Shown: positions 1-6,629, counted from the first letter of the stretch. The stretch is 7,860 bases of DNA from an uncultured Eubacterium sp. (GCA_900547255.1 URGC01000111.1:1-7860); one strand, 5' to 3'. The notes: generated by a model not told the origin, from the sequence alone. A program made the numbers and translations.

Positions 1-12
1 AGGGGTACTACA

Positions 13-894
13 ATGTATAAGATTTTAAAATCTGAAAAACTGGCAGATAAGATATATCTTATGGATGTTGAAGCACCAAGAGTTGCTAAACATTGCCAGC
101 CAGGACAGTTCATCATCGTTAAGCTTGATGAAAAGGGAGAGAGAATCCCATTAACAATTTGTGATTATAACAGAGAGAAGGGAATAGTTACAATAGTCTT
201 CCAGACTATAGGTGTATCTACAACCAAGATGGCTGAGCTTAAGGCAGGGGATGCATTTGAGGATTTCGTAGGACCACTTGGATGCGCATCTGAGTTAATC
301 TCTGAGGATATCGAAGAACTCAAGAAGAAAAGAATTGTATTTATAGCAGGTGGTGTTGGTACAGCACCAGTATATCCACAGGTTAAATGGCTTCATGAGC
401 ATGGAGTAGCAGCAGATGTTATCATCGGTGCTAAGAATAAGGATATGCTTATATTAGAGGATGAGATGAGAGCAGTAGCTGGTAATCTCTATGTTACAAC
501 TGATGATGGCAGCTATGTCCGCAAGGGTATGGGTACAGACGTATTAAAGGATCTTGTTAACAATGAGGGCAAGACATATGACCTCTGTATCGCAATCGGA
601 CCACTTATCATGATGAAGTTTGTCTGTCTGTTAACTAAGGAACTTGGTATTCCTACAGTTGTAAGTATGAACCCTATCATGGTTGATGGTACAGGTATGT
701 GTGGTGCATGCCGACTTCAGGTTGGTGATGAGATTAAGTTTGCCTGTGTAGATGGACCAGAGTTTGATGGCCACAAGGTGGATTTTGATCAGGCTATGAA
801 GCGTCAGCAGATGTATAAGACTGAGGAAGGCAGAGCTATGCTCAAGCTTACTGAGGGCGATACACATCATGGTGGATGCGGTCACTGTAACTAA
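13..894 (+). CDS. nfnA: NADH-dependent reduced ferredoxin:NADP+ oxidoreductase, subunit A (FAD/NAD and [2Fe-2S] subunit)
   Basis: The 293-residue protein belongs to the ferredoxin-NADP reductase-like family that also holds dihydroorotate dehydrogenase electron-transfer subunits and 'sulfide dehydrogenase' subunits. In Nfn it binds NAD(H) and FAD, and it takes part in electron bifurcation in the cytoplasm together with NfnB. Visible motifs are the FAD-binding R-x-PLTICD at residues 44-51, the nucleotide-binding GGVGTAP at 113-119, and the C-terminal cluster site D225, C230, C233 and C245 (MVDGTGMCGACR...C). In characterised Nfn the [2Fe-2S] cluster is held by one Asp and three Cys, and D225 fits that role. 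The chain ends in a short His/Cys-rich tail (H285, H286, C289, H291, C292). An AGGGG ribosome binding site at 1-5 supports the ATG at 13. nfnB follows after 20 bases, which argues for Nfn rather than a PyrK or a lone sulfide dehydrogenase subunit. Any promoter lies left of the window. Confidence 0.93.
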   Translation: MYKILKSEKLADKIYLMDVEAPRVAKHCQPGQFIIVKLDEKGERIPLTICDYNREKGIVTIVFQTIGVSTTKMAELKAGDAFEDFVGPLGCASELISEDIEELKKKRIVFIAGGVGTAPVYPQVKWLHEHGVAADVIIGAKNKDMLILEDEMRAVAGNLYVTTDDGSYVRKGMGTDVLKDLVNNEGKTYDLCIAIGPLIMMKFVCLLTKELGIPTVVSMNPIMVDGTGMCGACRLQVGDEIKFACVDGPEFDGHKVDFDQAMKRQQMYKTEEGRAMLKLTEGDTHHGGCGHCN

Positions 895-914
895 GATAGG
901 AGGTTAATGAACTA

Positions 915-2300
915 ATGGATGTATTAAAGAAAGTTCCAGTCAGAGAGCAGGCTCCTGATGTAAGAAATAAAAACTTTGATGAGGTTTGTCTTGGATACAA
1001 TATTGACGAGGCGAAAGAGGAAGCAGAGAGATGTCTGAACTGTAAGAATGCACAGTGTATTAAGGGATGTCCTGTTTCAATTAACATTCCTGGATTTATC
1101 GCTCAGGTTAAAGATGGTAATATTGAAGAGGCTTATAAGGTAATCAGTGAGTCTAGTGCACTTCCTGCTGTCTGTGGCCGTGTATGTCCACAGGAGAGCC
1201 AGTGTGAGGGTAAGTGTATAAGAGGCTTTAAGGGTGAGGCTATCTCAATCGGTAAGCTTGAGAGATTTGTAGCTGACTACGCAAGAGAGAATGGCATTAA
1301 GCCAGTTGTTACAGCAGAGAAGAAGAATAAGAAGGTTGCTGTTATCGGTTCAGGCCCTTCAGGTCTTACATGTGCTGGAGACCTTGCAAAGATGGGATAT
1401 GATGTTACAATCTTCGAGGCACTTCATGAGCCAGGCGGAGTATTAGTATATGGTATTCCAGAGTTCCGTCTTCCTAAGAAGAGCGTTGTTGCAAGTGAGA
1501 TAGAGAATGTTAAGGCATTAGGCGTTAAGATTGAGACTAACGTTATTATTGGTAAGTCTCTTACAATTGACCAGCTTCTTGAAGAGGAAGATTTTGATGC
1601 TGTATTTATCGGCTCAGGTGCAGGTCTTCCAAGATTCATGGGTATACCAGGTGAGAACGCTAATGGTGTATTTTCAGCTAATGAGTACCTTACAAGAAGT
1701 AACCTTATGAAGGCTTTCAGAGATGATTACGATACACCAATCGCAAGATTCAAGAAGGTTGCTATTGTAGGTGGTGGTAACGTTGCTATGGATGCTGCAA
1801 GAACAGCTTTAAGACTTGGAGCAGAAGTACATATCGTATATAGAAGAAGTGAGGCAGAGCTTCCAGCAAGAGCTGAGGAAGTACATCATGCTAAAGAAGA
1901 GGGCATTATATTTGACCTTCTTACTAACCCAACAGAGATTATCGCAGATGATAATGGATGGGTTAAGGGTATGAAATGTGTTAAGATGCAGTTAGGTGAG
2001 CCAGATGCATCTGGAAGACGTTCACCAGAGGTTATTCCAGGTTCTGAGTTCGTTATGGATCTTGATGCAGTTATCATGTCTCTTGGTACATCTCCTAACC
2101 CACTTATCAGTTCTACAACTAAGGGACTTGAGATTAATAAGAGAAAATGTATTGTAGCAAGCGAAGACACAGGTGCTACATCTAAGACAGGTGTATATGC
2201 CGGTGGTGATGCTGTTACGGGTGCAGCTACAGTTATTCTTGCTATGGGTGCTGGTAAGGCAGCCGCTAAGGGTATTGATGAATATCTTAGCAACAGATAA
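915..2300 (+). CDS. nfnB: NADH-dependent reduced ferredoxin:NADP+ oxidoreductase, subunit B (GltD-like, often annotated glutamate synthase GltA)
   Basis: This 461-residue flavoprotein resembles the glutamate synthase small subunit. In Nfn it carries the bifurcating FAD, two [4Fe-4S] clusters and the NADP(H) site, and it exchanges electrons with ferredoxin. The N-terminal ferredoxin-like domain shows C40, C43, C48 and C52, then C87, C91, C97 and C101. The first Rossmann motif GSGPSG is at 145-150, followed by the GGVLVYGIPEFRLPK segment at 174-188. The NADPH-binding GGGNVAMDAARTA is at 286-298, with YRR at 309-311. The closing FAD motif AGGDAVTGAATV is at 429-440. An AGGAGG at 898-903, 11 bases upstream, supports the ATG at 915. 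The usual database name 'glutamate synthase' is probably misleading here, because the adjacent nfnA supplies the NADH/[2Fe-2S] partner and no large glutamate synthase subunit is present in the window. The gene ends just before a strong hairpin. Confidence 0.92.
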   Translation: MDVLKKVPVREQAPDVRNKNFDEVCLGYNIDEAKEEAERCLNCKNAQCIKGCPVSINIPGFIAQVKDGNIEEAYKVISESSALPAVCGRVCPQESQCEGKCIRGFKGEAISIGKLERFVADYARENGIKPVVTAEKKNKKVAVIGSGPSGLTCAGDLAKMGYDVTIFEALHEPGGVLVYGIPEFRLPKKSVVASEIENVKALGVKIETNVIIGKSLTIDQLLEEEDFDAVFIGSGAGLPRFMGIPGENANGVFSANEYLTRSNLMKAFRDDYDTPIARFKKVAIVGGGNVAMDAARTALRLGAEVHIVYRRSEAELPARAEEVHHAKEEGIIFDLLTNPTEIIADDNGWVKGMKCVKMQLGEPDASGRRSPEVIPGSEFVMDLDAVIMSLGTSPNPLISSTTKGLEINKRKCIVASEDTGATSKTGVYAGGDAVTGAATVILAMGAGKAAAKGIDEYLSNR

Positions 2301-2322
2301 ATTAAGAAAAATGTGATGATAA

Positions 2323-2365
2323 AAGCCGCTCTTAGCTCTTGAAATTCAAGGGCTTGGAGCGGCTT
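2323..2365. terminator. Probable bidirectional Rho-independent terminator between converging genes
   Basis: The outer arms AAGCCGCTC (2323-2331) and GAGCGGCTT (2357-2365) are perfect complements. After a small asymmetric gap, an inner stem AGCTCTTG (2334-2341) pairs with CAAGGGCT (2347-2354) with one G-U pair and a five-base loop. On the minus strand the stem is followed by TTTTATCAT and then further T-rich sequence. On the plus strand it is followed by AATCTTTAA, a weaker U-tract. It lies 23 bases after nfnB and 56 bases beyond the stop of the converging membrane-protein gene, so it can serve both. Confidence 0.85.
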
Positions 2366-2420
2366 AATCTTTAACCATATTCAAATGCTGGATTATTAAA
2401 TCATAATATTTAATAATAAA

Positions 2421-2978
2421 CTACTGGAACAGCTTTTCAATGTACTGGTCAGCAATATTATCAACGAATTCATCATCAAGACCATCGAAATGTCCGTTGA
2501 CAGCTTTCTTGATATAATCGTTTCTTTCAAAGTATTTCATCTCTTCTGTGAGGTCTGATGAATCAAAAGAACCATCAATATCAGTGGCAGTGACATTGTC
2601 ATTAAGCCAGTCTAAAATCTTGGAAGAGTTATCATTTTCAATTGCAGCATTCTTTTTATCCTTACGTGAAGCTCTGAATGAGAGTATTCCGATAACAATG
2701 AATATGATAAACATAAGGCTTAATACAACAGCCATTAGAATTCCGGATGCATTCTTTAATGTGAAGAATTTAAGAACTCCTACAATATTGAGAATTACAA
2801 CAACAAGCCCTGCAATTCCGAATAGCAGAAATGTTATTGCTGTGGAAAGGTTCTCCTGATATTTATCTTTTGATTTCTCATAATTGATACCAGTTGTGAG
2901 GTCTGAGAGAACATCAATATCATTCTCGTAATTTTCCATTGCCTCAGAATAAGTTTCCTTTGTTTTTTCGTTAGACAT
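2421..2978 (-). CDS. Unrecognised small two-helix membrane protein
   Basis: The 185-residue protein is not one I can assign to a named family. It has a charged, soluble N-terminus (residues 1-45, rich in Glu, Lys and Asp), two hydrophobic helices at about 46-69 and 77-101, and a basic stop-transfer stretch (RASRKDKK, 102-109). An acidic C-terminal domain of about 75 residues follows, with the motif LTEEMKYFERNDYIKKAV near 143-160. The basic residues after helix 2 suggest that both ends are cytoplasmic, in a hairpin topology. There is no signal peptide, Cys motif or catalytic signature. The start is supported by an AAGGAGA ribosome binding site on the minus strand at 2991-2997, 12 bases before the ATG. 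It is transcribed alone, converging on nfnB and diverging from thiN, so context gives no clear functional clue. Confidence 0.8.
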   Translation of the reverse strand: MSNEKTKETYSEAMENYENDIDVLSDLTTGINYEKSKDKYQENLSTAITFLLFGIAGLVVVILNIVGVLKFFTLKNASGILMAVVLSLMFIIFIVIGILSFRASRKDKKNAAIENDNSSKILDWLNDNVTATDIDGSFDSSDLTEEMKYFERNDYIKKAVNGHFDGLDDEFVDNIADQYIEKLFQ

Positions 2979-2990
2979 TTTGTTTACTTT

Positions 2991-2997
2991 TCTCCTT
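2991..2997 (-). promoter_or_regulatory. Ribosome binding site of the minus-strand membrane protein
   Basis: Read on the minus strand this is AAGGAGA, placed 12 bases before the ATG at 2978. It is the main evidence that this reading frame is translated from that start. Confidence 0.7.
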
Positions 2998-3006
2998 CTC
3001 GCATCT

Positions 3007-3035
3007 TTGCATTTGCTATGAATGTATCATATAAT
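3007..3035 (+). promoter_or_regulatory. Predicted sigma-A promoter for thiN
   Basis: A -35 element TTGCAT (3007-3012) is followed after 17 bases by a perfect -10 element TATAAT (3030-3035). The predicted transcript starts near 3042 and leaves a leader of about 85 bases before the preferred thiN start. The leader has no recognisable thi-box (TPP riboswitch) core. The octamer GCATTTGC occurs at 3009-3016 and again at 3037-3044, on either side of the -10 element. Confidence 0.6.
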
Positions 3036-3109
3036 AGCATTTGCAGTTCTGATTATTATTTTTATATCATTATATTGGATAAATGTGAAAAAAGAAAGAA
3101 AAAAGTGTG

Positions 3110-3115
3110 AAAGGA
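3110..3115 (+). promoter_or_regulatory. Ribosome binding site that decides the thiN start
   Basis: AAAGGA lies 12 bases before the ATG at 3128. It falls inside the reading frame that would open at the GTG at 3107, and that GTG has only A-rich sequence upstream. This favours the ATG. Confidence 0.5.
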
Positions 3116-3127
3116 TGTATCATAGGC

Positions 3128-3805
3128 ATGGAAAAATGTATTGATAAGGCAGTTCTTATTATAAGTGGCGGGCATATTGACAAGGACTGGCTGCAAAGCT
3201 GGATAGAAGAACATAGGATAGTATATTGCATAGCGGCTGACAAGGGGCTTGAGACAGCATATAAGATGGGTATTAAGATTGATTATATTCTGGGAGACTA
3301 TGATTCTGTGGACAGCAATATTCTTGATATGTATAAGAACAATACAGAGGTCGTTACTTATCCGCCTGAGAAAGATTACACAGATACACATATAGCAGTA
3401 AAAAAGGGCATTGAAGTGATTAAGAGCATGAGTAGCATTGACGACATATGTCTGTATGTTGCAGGAGCAACTGGTACAAGAATAGACCACACAATGACTA
3501 ATATATATGTGCTTAACGAGGCTCTAGAATCAGGCATTAAGGCATATGTGATTGATGAGTATAACAAAGTGTATATAAAAGATAAGACATTTAAAATAGA
3601 TAAGAACACACAGTATGGAAAGTATGTATCATTCATTCCGATGACGGAGCAGGTTGAATTGTCTTTAACTGGTATGAAATATACAATATCACAATATATT
3701 CTTACGCAGGGCAAAAGCATATGCCAGTCTAATGAGATAGTTGATGATGAAGCAATTATTACCATTAATGGTGGAAAGATTGTTGTCGTAGAATCACATG
3801 ACTAA
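3128..3805 (+). CDS. thiN: Thiamine pyrophosphokinase (thiamine diphosphokinase)
   Basis: The enzyme transfers pyrophosphate from ATP to thiamine to make the cofactor thiamine diphosphate in the cytoplasm. All family signatures are visible. Numbered from the alternative GTG start at 3107 (subtract 7 for the ATG start), they are SGG at 20-22, AADKG at 43-47, the metal-binding GDYDS at 63-67, KDYTD at 89-93 and GATGTRIDH at 120-128. The C-terminal thiamine-binding domain has LTGMKY at 187-192 and SNE at 208-210. From the ATG at 3128 the product is 225 residues, normal for the family. The GTG at 3107 would add seven residues but has a poor ribosome binding site. In many Firmicutes thiN sits after rsgA and rpe; here it stands alone with its own predicted promoter. 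It uses ATA isoleucine codons more freely than the operon genes, suggesting lower expression. Confidence 0.93.
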   Translation: MEKCIDKAVLIISGGHIDKDWLQSWIEEHRIVYCIAADKGLETAYKMGIKIDYILGDYDSVDSNILDMYKNNTEVVTYPPEKDYTDTHIAVKKGIEVIKSMSSIDDICLYVAGATGTRIDHTMTNIYVLNEALESGIKAYVIDEYNKVYIKDKTFKIDKNTQYGKYVSFIPMTEQVELSLTGMKYTISQYILTQGKSICQSNEIVDDEAIITINGGKIVVVESHD

Positions 3806-3907
3806 ATTTGGTGAAATATATGCAAAATTTGCTATTTTACTTGCATTTATAATGTGCCTTGTTATAAAATAAACAAAGCAAGTTTAAATTAATTTAGGGA
3901 GGTTTCG
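3806..3907 (+). promoter_or_regulatory. Promoter region of the decarboxylase operon
   Basis: This 102-base AT-rich gap separates thiN from the operon, and I see no terminator hairpin with a T-tract in it. The best promoter candidate is TTGCAT (3841-3846), a 16-base spacer, and TATAAA (3863-3868). A perfect TATAAT also occurs at 3848-3853 but lacks a good -35. A short palindrome, GCAAA-A-TTTGC (3822-3832), lies just upstream, and ACTTGC (3839-3844) is inversely repeated as GCAAGT (3878-3883). Either could be an operator, but both are weak signals in AT-rich DNA. thiN read-through could also feed the operon. Confidence 0.4.
3896..3902 (+). promoter_or_regulatory. Ribosome binding site of the acyl-CoA carboxyltransferase
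   Basis: AGGGAGG stands 5 bases before the ATG at 3908 and 8 bases before a second, in-frame ATG at 3911. The second spacing is nearer to optimum, so translation may begin at 3911 and the protein may be one residue shorter. Confidence 0.7.
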
Positions 3908-5359
3908 ATGATGAGTAACACAACATCGGTGTCAGCTAGAGATAGAATTGAGTCTATTCTCGATGACAACAGTTTTGTTGAAATCGGCGCAGGTGTTAAA
4001 GCCAGAGCAACTGATTTTAACATAACAGCTAAGAATACTCTTTCAGACGGTGTAATTACCGGATATGGAGTTATTAATGGAAGTCTTGTGTATGTCTACA
4101 GCCAGGATGCTGCCGTTATGAACGGTACAATCGGCGAGATGCATGCAAGAAAAATTGCTGGATTATATGATATGGCCCTCAAGATGGGTGCTCCAGTAGT
4201 AGGTCTTATTGACTGTGCAGGTATCAGACTCCAGGAAGCAACAGATGCCTTAGCTGGTTTTGGCCTTGTATATAAGAAGATGACAGAGGCATCAGGAGTA
4301 ATTCCACAGATTACAGCAGTTTATGGTAACTGTGGTGGTGGTCTTGCTGTATTAGCAGGTCTTTCAGATTTTACATTTATGGAAGAGAAGGACGCAAAGT
4401 TATTTGTTAATTCTCCTAATGCTCTTGATGGCAACTATAAAGAGAAGTTAGACACAGCCAGTGCCAAGTTCCAGGCAGAAGCTGGTGTTGTTGATTTTGT
4501 TGGTGATGCTGAGACAGTAGCTAATGGTATCAGACAGCTCGTTTCTATTTTACCAGCTAACAATGAGGATGCTTCATTTGTTGAGACTACAGATGATCTT
4601 AACAGAGTATGCTCTGATATGGCTGCTGAGATTGCAGATCCTGCATTAGCTCTTGCAGATATATCAGATGACAATCTTTTCGTTGAAGTTAAGGCTTCAT
4701 ATGCTAAAGAGATGGTTACTGGATTTATCCAGATTGATGGAGCAACAGTAGGTGCTGTAGCTAACAGAACAGCTCTCTATGATGAGAACGGTGAGAAGGC
4801 GGAAGAGTTTGCTCCTGTCCTTACAGTTGATGGCGCTTATAAGGCAGCTGATTTCGTTAATTTCTGTAACGCATTCGAGATTCCAGTTGTTACATTAACA
4901 GCAGTTAAGGGATTTGAAGCTAATGTAAGAAGCGAGAAGGCAATTGCCAAGGCTGTTGCTAAGCTTACATATGCATTTGCTAACGCTGATGTGCCTAAGA
5001 TTAATGTATTAGTCGGACAGGCATACGGAAGCGCTTATGTATCAATGAACTCTAAGTCAATCGGTGCAGATATTACATATGCATGGCCAACAGCAAGCGT
5101 TGGAATGATGGATGCTGATATGGCAGTTAAGATTATGTATGCTGATGAGATAGCAGCTTCATCTGATGTAGCAGCTACAATAAGTGCTAAGACTGCTGAG
5201 TATCAGGCTTTACAGTCAAGCGTAGAGTCAGCAGCAGCAAGAGGATATGTTGATACAATCATTAATCCTGAAGATACAAGAAAGTACATTGCAGCATCGT
5301 TAGAGATGCTCTATACAAAGAGAGAGATTCGTTTCGATAAAAAGCATGGTACTGTATAA
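3908..5359 (+). CDS. Acyl-CoA carboxyltransferase, alpha subunit of a Na+-translocating decarboxylase (MmdA/12S-like, divergent)
   Basis: This 483-residue protein is a two-domain crotonase-fold carboxyltransferase (PF01039 type). Such enzymes move a carboxyl group between an acyl-CoA and carrier-bound biotin. The N-terminal half shows DRIESILDDNSFVEI (12-26), YSQDAAVMNGTIGEMHARKI (64-83), an oxyanion-loop-like DCAGIRLQEATDALAG (102-117), SGVIPQI (129-135) and GNCGGG (140-145). The C-terminal half shows FCNAFEIPVVTL (319-330), QAYGSAYVSMNSKSIGAD (371-388), YAWPTA (391-396) and a closing RGYVDTIINPEDTRKYI (445-461). It is shorter than typical MmdA (about 510 residues) and lacks the usual N-terminal helix before 'ARxRI'. 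The family-typical PGFLPG-x-x-QE-x-GGI loop is replaced by KGFEANVRSEKAIAK at 334-348. Gene order favours methylmalonyl-CoA decarboxylase, but the altered loop leaves the substrate open; glutaconyl- or malonyl-type substrates are alternatives. Confidence 0.85.
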   Translation: MMSNTTSVSARDRIESILDDNSFVEIGAGVKARATDFNITAKNTLSDGVITGYGVINGSLVYVYSQDAAVMNGTIGEMHARKIAGLYDMALKMGAPVVGLIDCAGIRLQEATDALAGFGLVYKKMTEASGVIPQITAVYGNCGGGLAVLAGLSDFTFMEEKDAKLFVNSPNALDGNYKEKLDTASAKFQAEAGVVDFVGDAETVANGIRQLVSILPANNEDASFVETTDDLNRVCSDMAAEIADPALALADISDDNLFVEVKASYAKEMVTGFIQIDGATVGAVANRTALYDENGEKAEEFAPVLTVDGAYKAADFVNFCNAFEIPVVTLTAVKGFEANVRSEKAIAKAVAKLTYAFANADVPKINVLVGQAYGSAYVSMNSKSIGADITYAWPTASVGMMDADMAVKIMYADEIAASSDVAATISAKTAEYQALQSSVESAAARGYVDTIINPEDTRKYIAASLEMLYTKREIRFDKKHGTV

Positions 5360-5376
5360 TATAGGAGTAGAACAAT

Positions 5377-6198
5377 ATGAAGAAGATTAATTTTAAAAGA
5401 TTCTCATTGTTGTTATGCATGATTGCCTGCATGTTTGCTTTAACAGCGTGTACAGACCAGATATCATCTAATGATGTTAAACTTATGAATAAGAAGACTG
5501 AGCTTTCAGAGGCTGAGTCAAGCATCGAGAAATGGTCTGTTGATGTTATCACATATCTGTCTAATTCAACAGATGAGAAGATTAAGGCTGATGCTAATGA
5601 TGCACTTAATCTTGGCGATATCAATGGTAACTTCTATGTTGTTAATTCAAAGAACGGCATTAATACAGCAACAGTAGAATTCTATAACGGCTGGATTAAA
5701 ACCAGAAGTGATTTAGGTTCCCTTGTTTCATTAGATGAAGGAACTATACAGTTAAGTTCAGAGACTGGAACTCTTTGTTCAGTAACAGTTGTTGCTACAT
5801 ATGAGAAGAGACAGTGTACATTCGAGCTTACATTTGATGAAGATTACAATCTTACAAGTGGTGCTATTAACCCAACTTATACAACAGGTGAGAAGGGCGA
5901 GAAGGCAGTGCTTAATACAGTAATCGGTATGGGTACTGTATTCGTTGTACTTATATTTATTTCATTTATTATCTCATTATTCAGGTATGTTAATGTTATT
6001 GGTGACAAGCTTTCTAAGAAGGATAAGACTCCTGAGACAGCAAGCAGTGTTGACAATGCAATAGCACAGATTGTATCTAATGAAGAGAATGAAGCAGATG
6101 ACCTTGAGCTTGTTGCGGTTATTACAGCAGCTATAGCAGCCTCAGAGGGTACATCATCAGACGGACTTGTTGTTCGCTCAATTAGAAAGAGAAGATAG
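5377..6198 (+). CDS. OadG/MmdD-family decarboxylase subunit with an added N-terminal lipoprotein domain
   Basis: The 273-residue protein has two parts. Residues 1-25 form a lipoprotein signal peptide: basic MKKINFKR, a hydrophobic core, and the lipobox L22-T23-A24-C25. Residues 26-178 form a predicted extracytoplasmic domain that I cannot assign. It ends in a beta-rich stretch (CTFELTFDEDYNLTSGAI, 147-164) reminiscent of small DUF3887-like secreted domains; that likeness is only an impression. Residues 179-203 are one membrane helix. The cytoplasmic tail ends in ELVAVITAAIAASEGTS (244-260) and GLVVRSIRKRR (263-273), the usual ending of OadG/MmdD subunits, which in the family tie the alpha and beta subunits together. 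Classical OadG proteins are only about 80-140 residues. An AGGAG at 5363-5367, 9 bases upstream, supports the ATG. It lies 17 bases after the carboxyltransferase gene and 29 before the biotin carrier gene. Confidence 0.82.
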   Translation: MKKINFKRFSLLLCMIACMFALTACTDQISSNDVKLMNKKTELSEAESSIEKWSVDVITYLSNSTDEKIKADANDALNLGDINGNFYVVNSKNGINTATVEFYNGWIKTRSDLGSLVSLDEGTIQLSSETGTLCSVTVVATYEKRQCTFELTFDEDYNLTSGAINPTYTTGEKGEKAVLNTVIGMGTVFVVLIFISFIISLFRYVNVIGDKLSKKDKTPETASSVDNAIAQIVSNEENEADDLELVAVITAAIAASEGTSSDGLVVRSIRKRR

Positions 6199-6227
6199 AC
6201 GCTATTAAAGCTAAGGAGGATTTTAAA

Positions 6228-6593
6228 ATGAAGAATTATACAATTACTGTTAATGGTAATGTTTATGATGTTACAGTTGAAGAAGGACAGACAAGTGGTG
6301 CTGTAAGTGCTCCTGTTAAAGCAGCAGCTCCAAAGGCAGCTCCTAAAGCTGCACCAGCAGCTCCAGCAGGTGCCCAGGGCGCAGTTAAGGTTGAAGCTCC
6401 AATGCAGGGTAAGATTTTAAAGGTTAATGCAGCAGCCGGCGCAGCCGTTAAAAAGGGTGACGTTTTAGTTGTTCTTGAGGCTATGAAGATGGAGAACGAA
6501 ATCTGTGCTCCTCAGGATGGTACAGTTGCAACAGTTGAGTGTTCAGTTGGTGACTCAGTTGTGACAGGTAAAGTATTAGTTTCTCTTAACTAA
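6228..6593 (+). CDS. Biotin carboxyl carrier protein of the decarboxylase (MmdC/GcdC/1.3S-like)
   Basis: The 121-residue protein carries biotin on a swinging domain and shuttles the carboxyl group from the carboxyltransferase to the membrane beta subunit. It has a short N-terminal segment (MKNYTITVNGNVYDVTVEEG, 1-20) typical of 1.3S/MmdC carriers. A flexible Ala/Pro/Lys linker at about 27-50 (imperfect AAPK repeats) follows, then the biotinyl domain, with EAMKMEN at 84-90. The biotinylated residue is K87, codon 6486-6488. A conserved-type P-x-x-G-x-I/V start (APMQGKIL, 57-64) and the closing GxVLVSL complete the domain. An AAGGAGGA at 6213-6220 lies 7 bases before the ATG. No biotin carboxylase is seen nearby, consistent with a decarboxylase or transcarboxylase rather than an ATP-driven carboxylase. 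Confidence 0.95.
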   Translation: MKNYTITVNGNVYDVTVEEGQTSGAVSAPVKAAAPKAAPKAAPAAPAGAQGAVKVEAPMQGKILKVNAAAGAAVKKGDVLVVLEAMKMENEICAPQDGTVATVECSVGDSVVTGKVLVSLN

Positions 6594-6629
6594 TCAATTT
6601 TCGTGAGTCATTAAACTGGAGGTTATGGA

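Noticed and set aside
1886..2293. 135-codon open frame on the minus strand
   Set aside because: It is antisense to the NADPH-binding and C-terminal part of nfnB and has no protein-like motifs; it is a codon-bias shadow.
2979..3127. Possible TPP riboswitch upstream of thiN
   Set aside because: I looked for the conserved thi-box segments and found none. The leader is short and AT-rich.
3107..3127. GTG at 3107 as the thiN start
   Set aside because: It lacks a proper ribosome binding site, and the AAAGGA for the ATG at 3128 lies just inside it. It remains possible.
3062..3765. Two minus-strand open frames over thiN
   Set aside because: Both are antisense to a gene with all thiamine pyrophosphokinase signatures, and their translations show no domain.
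5377..6198. Frameshift or accidental fusion creating the long OadG protein
   Set aside because: The frame is continuous with a good start site, a signal peptide, a helix and a family-typical tail in sensible topological order.
6318..6377. Repetitive GCAGCTCC-like stretch considered as a DNA repeat
   Set aside because: It encodes the Ala/Pro/Lys linker of the biotin carrier, a normal feature of these proteins, so the repetition is at protein level.
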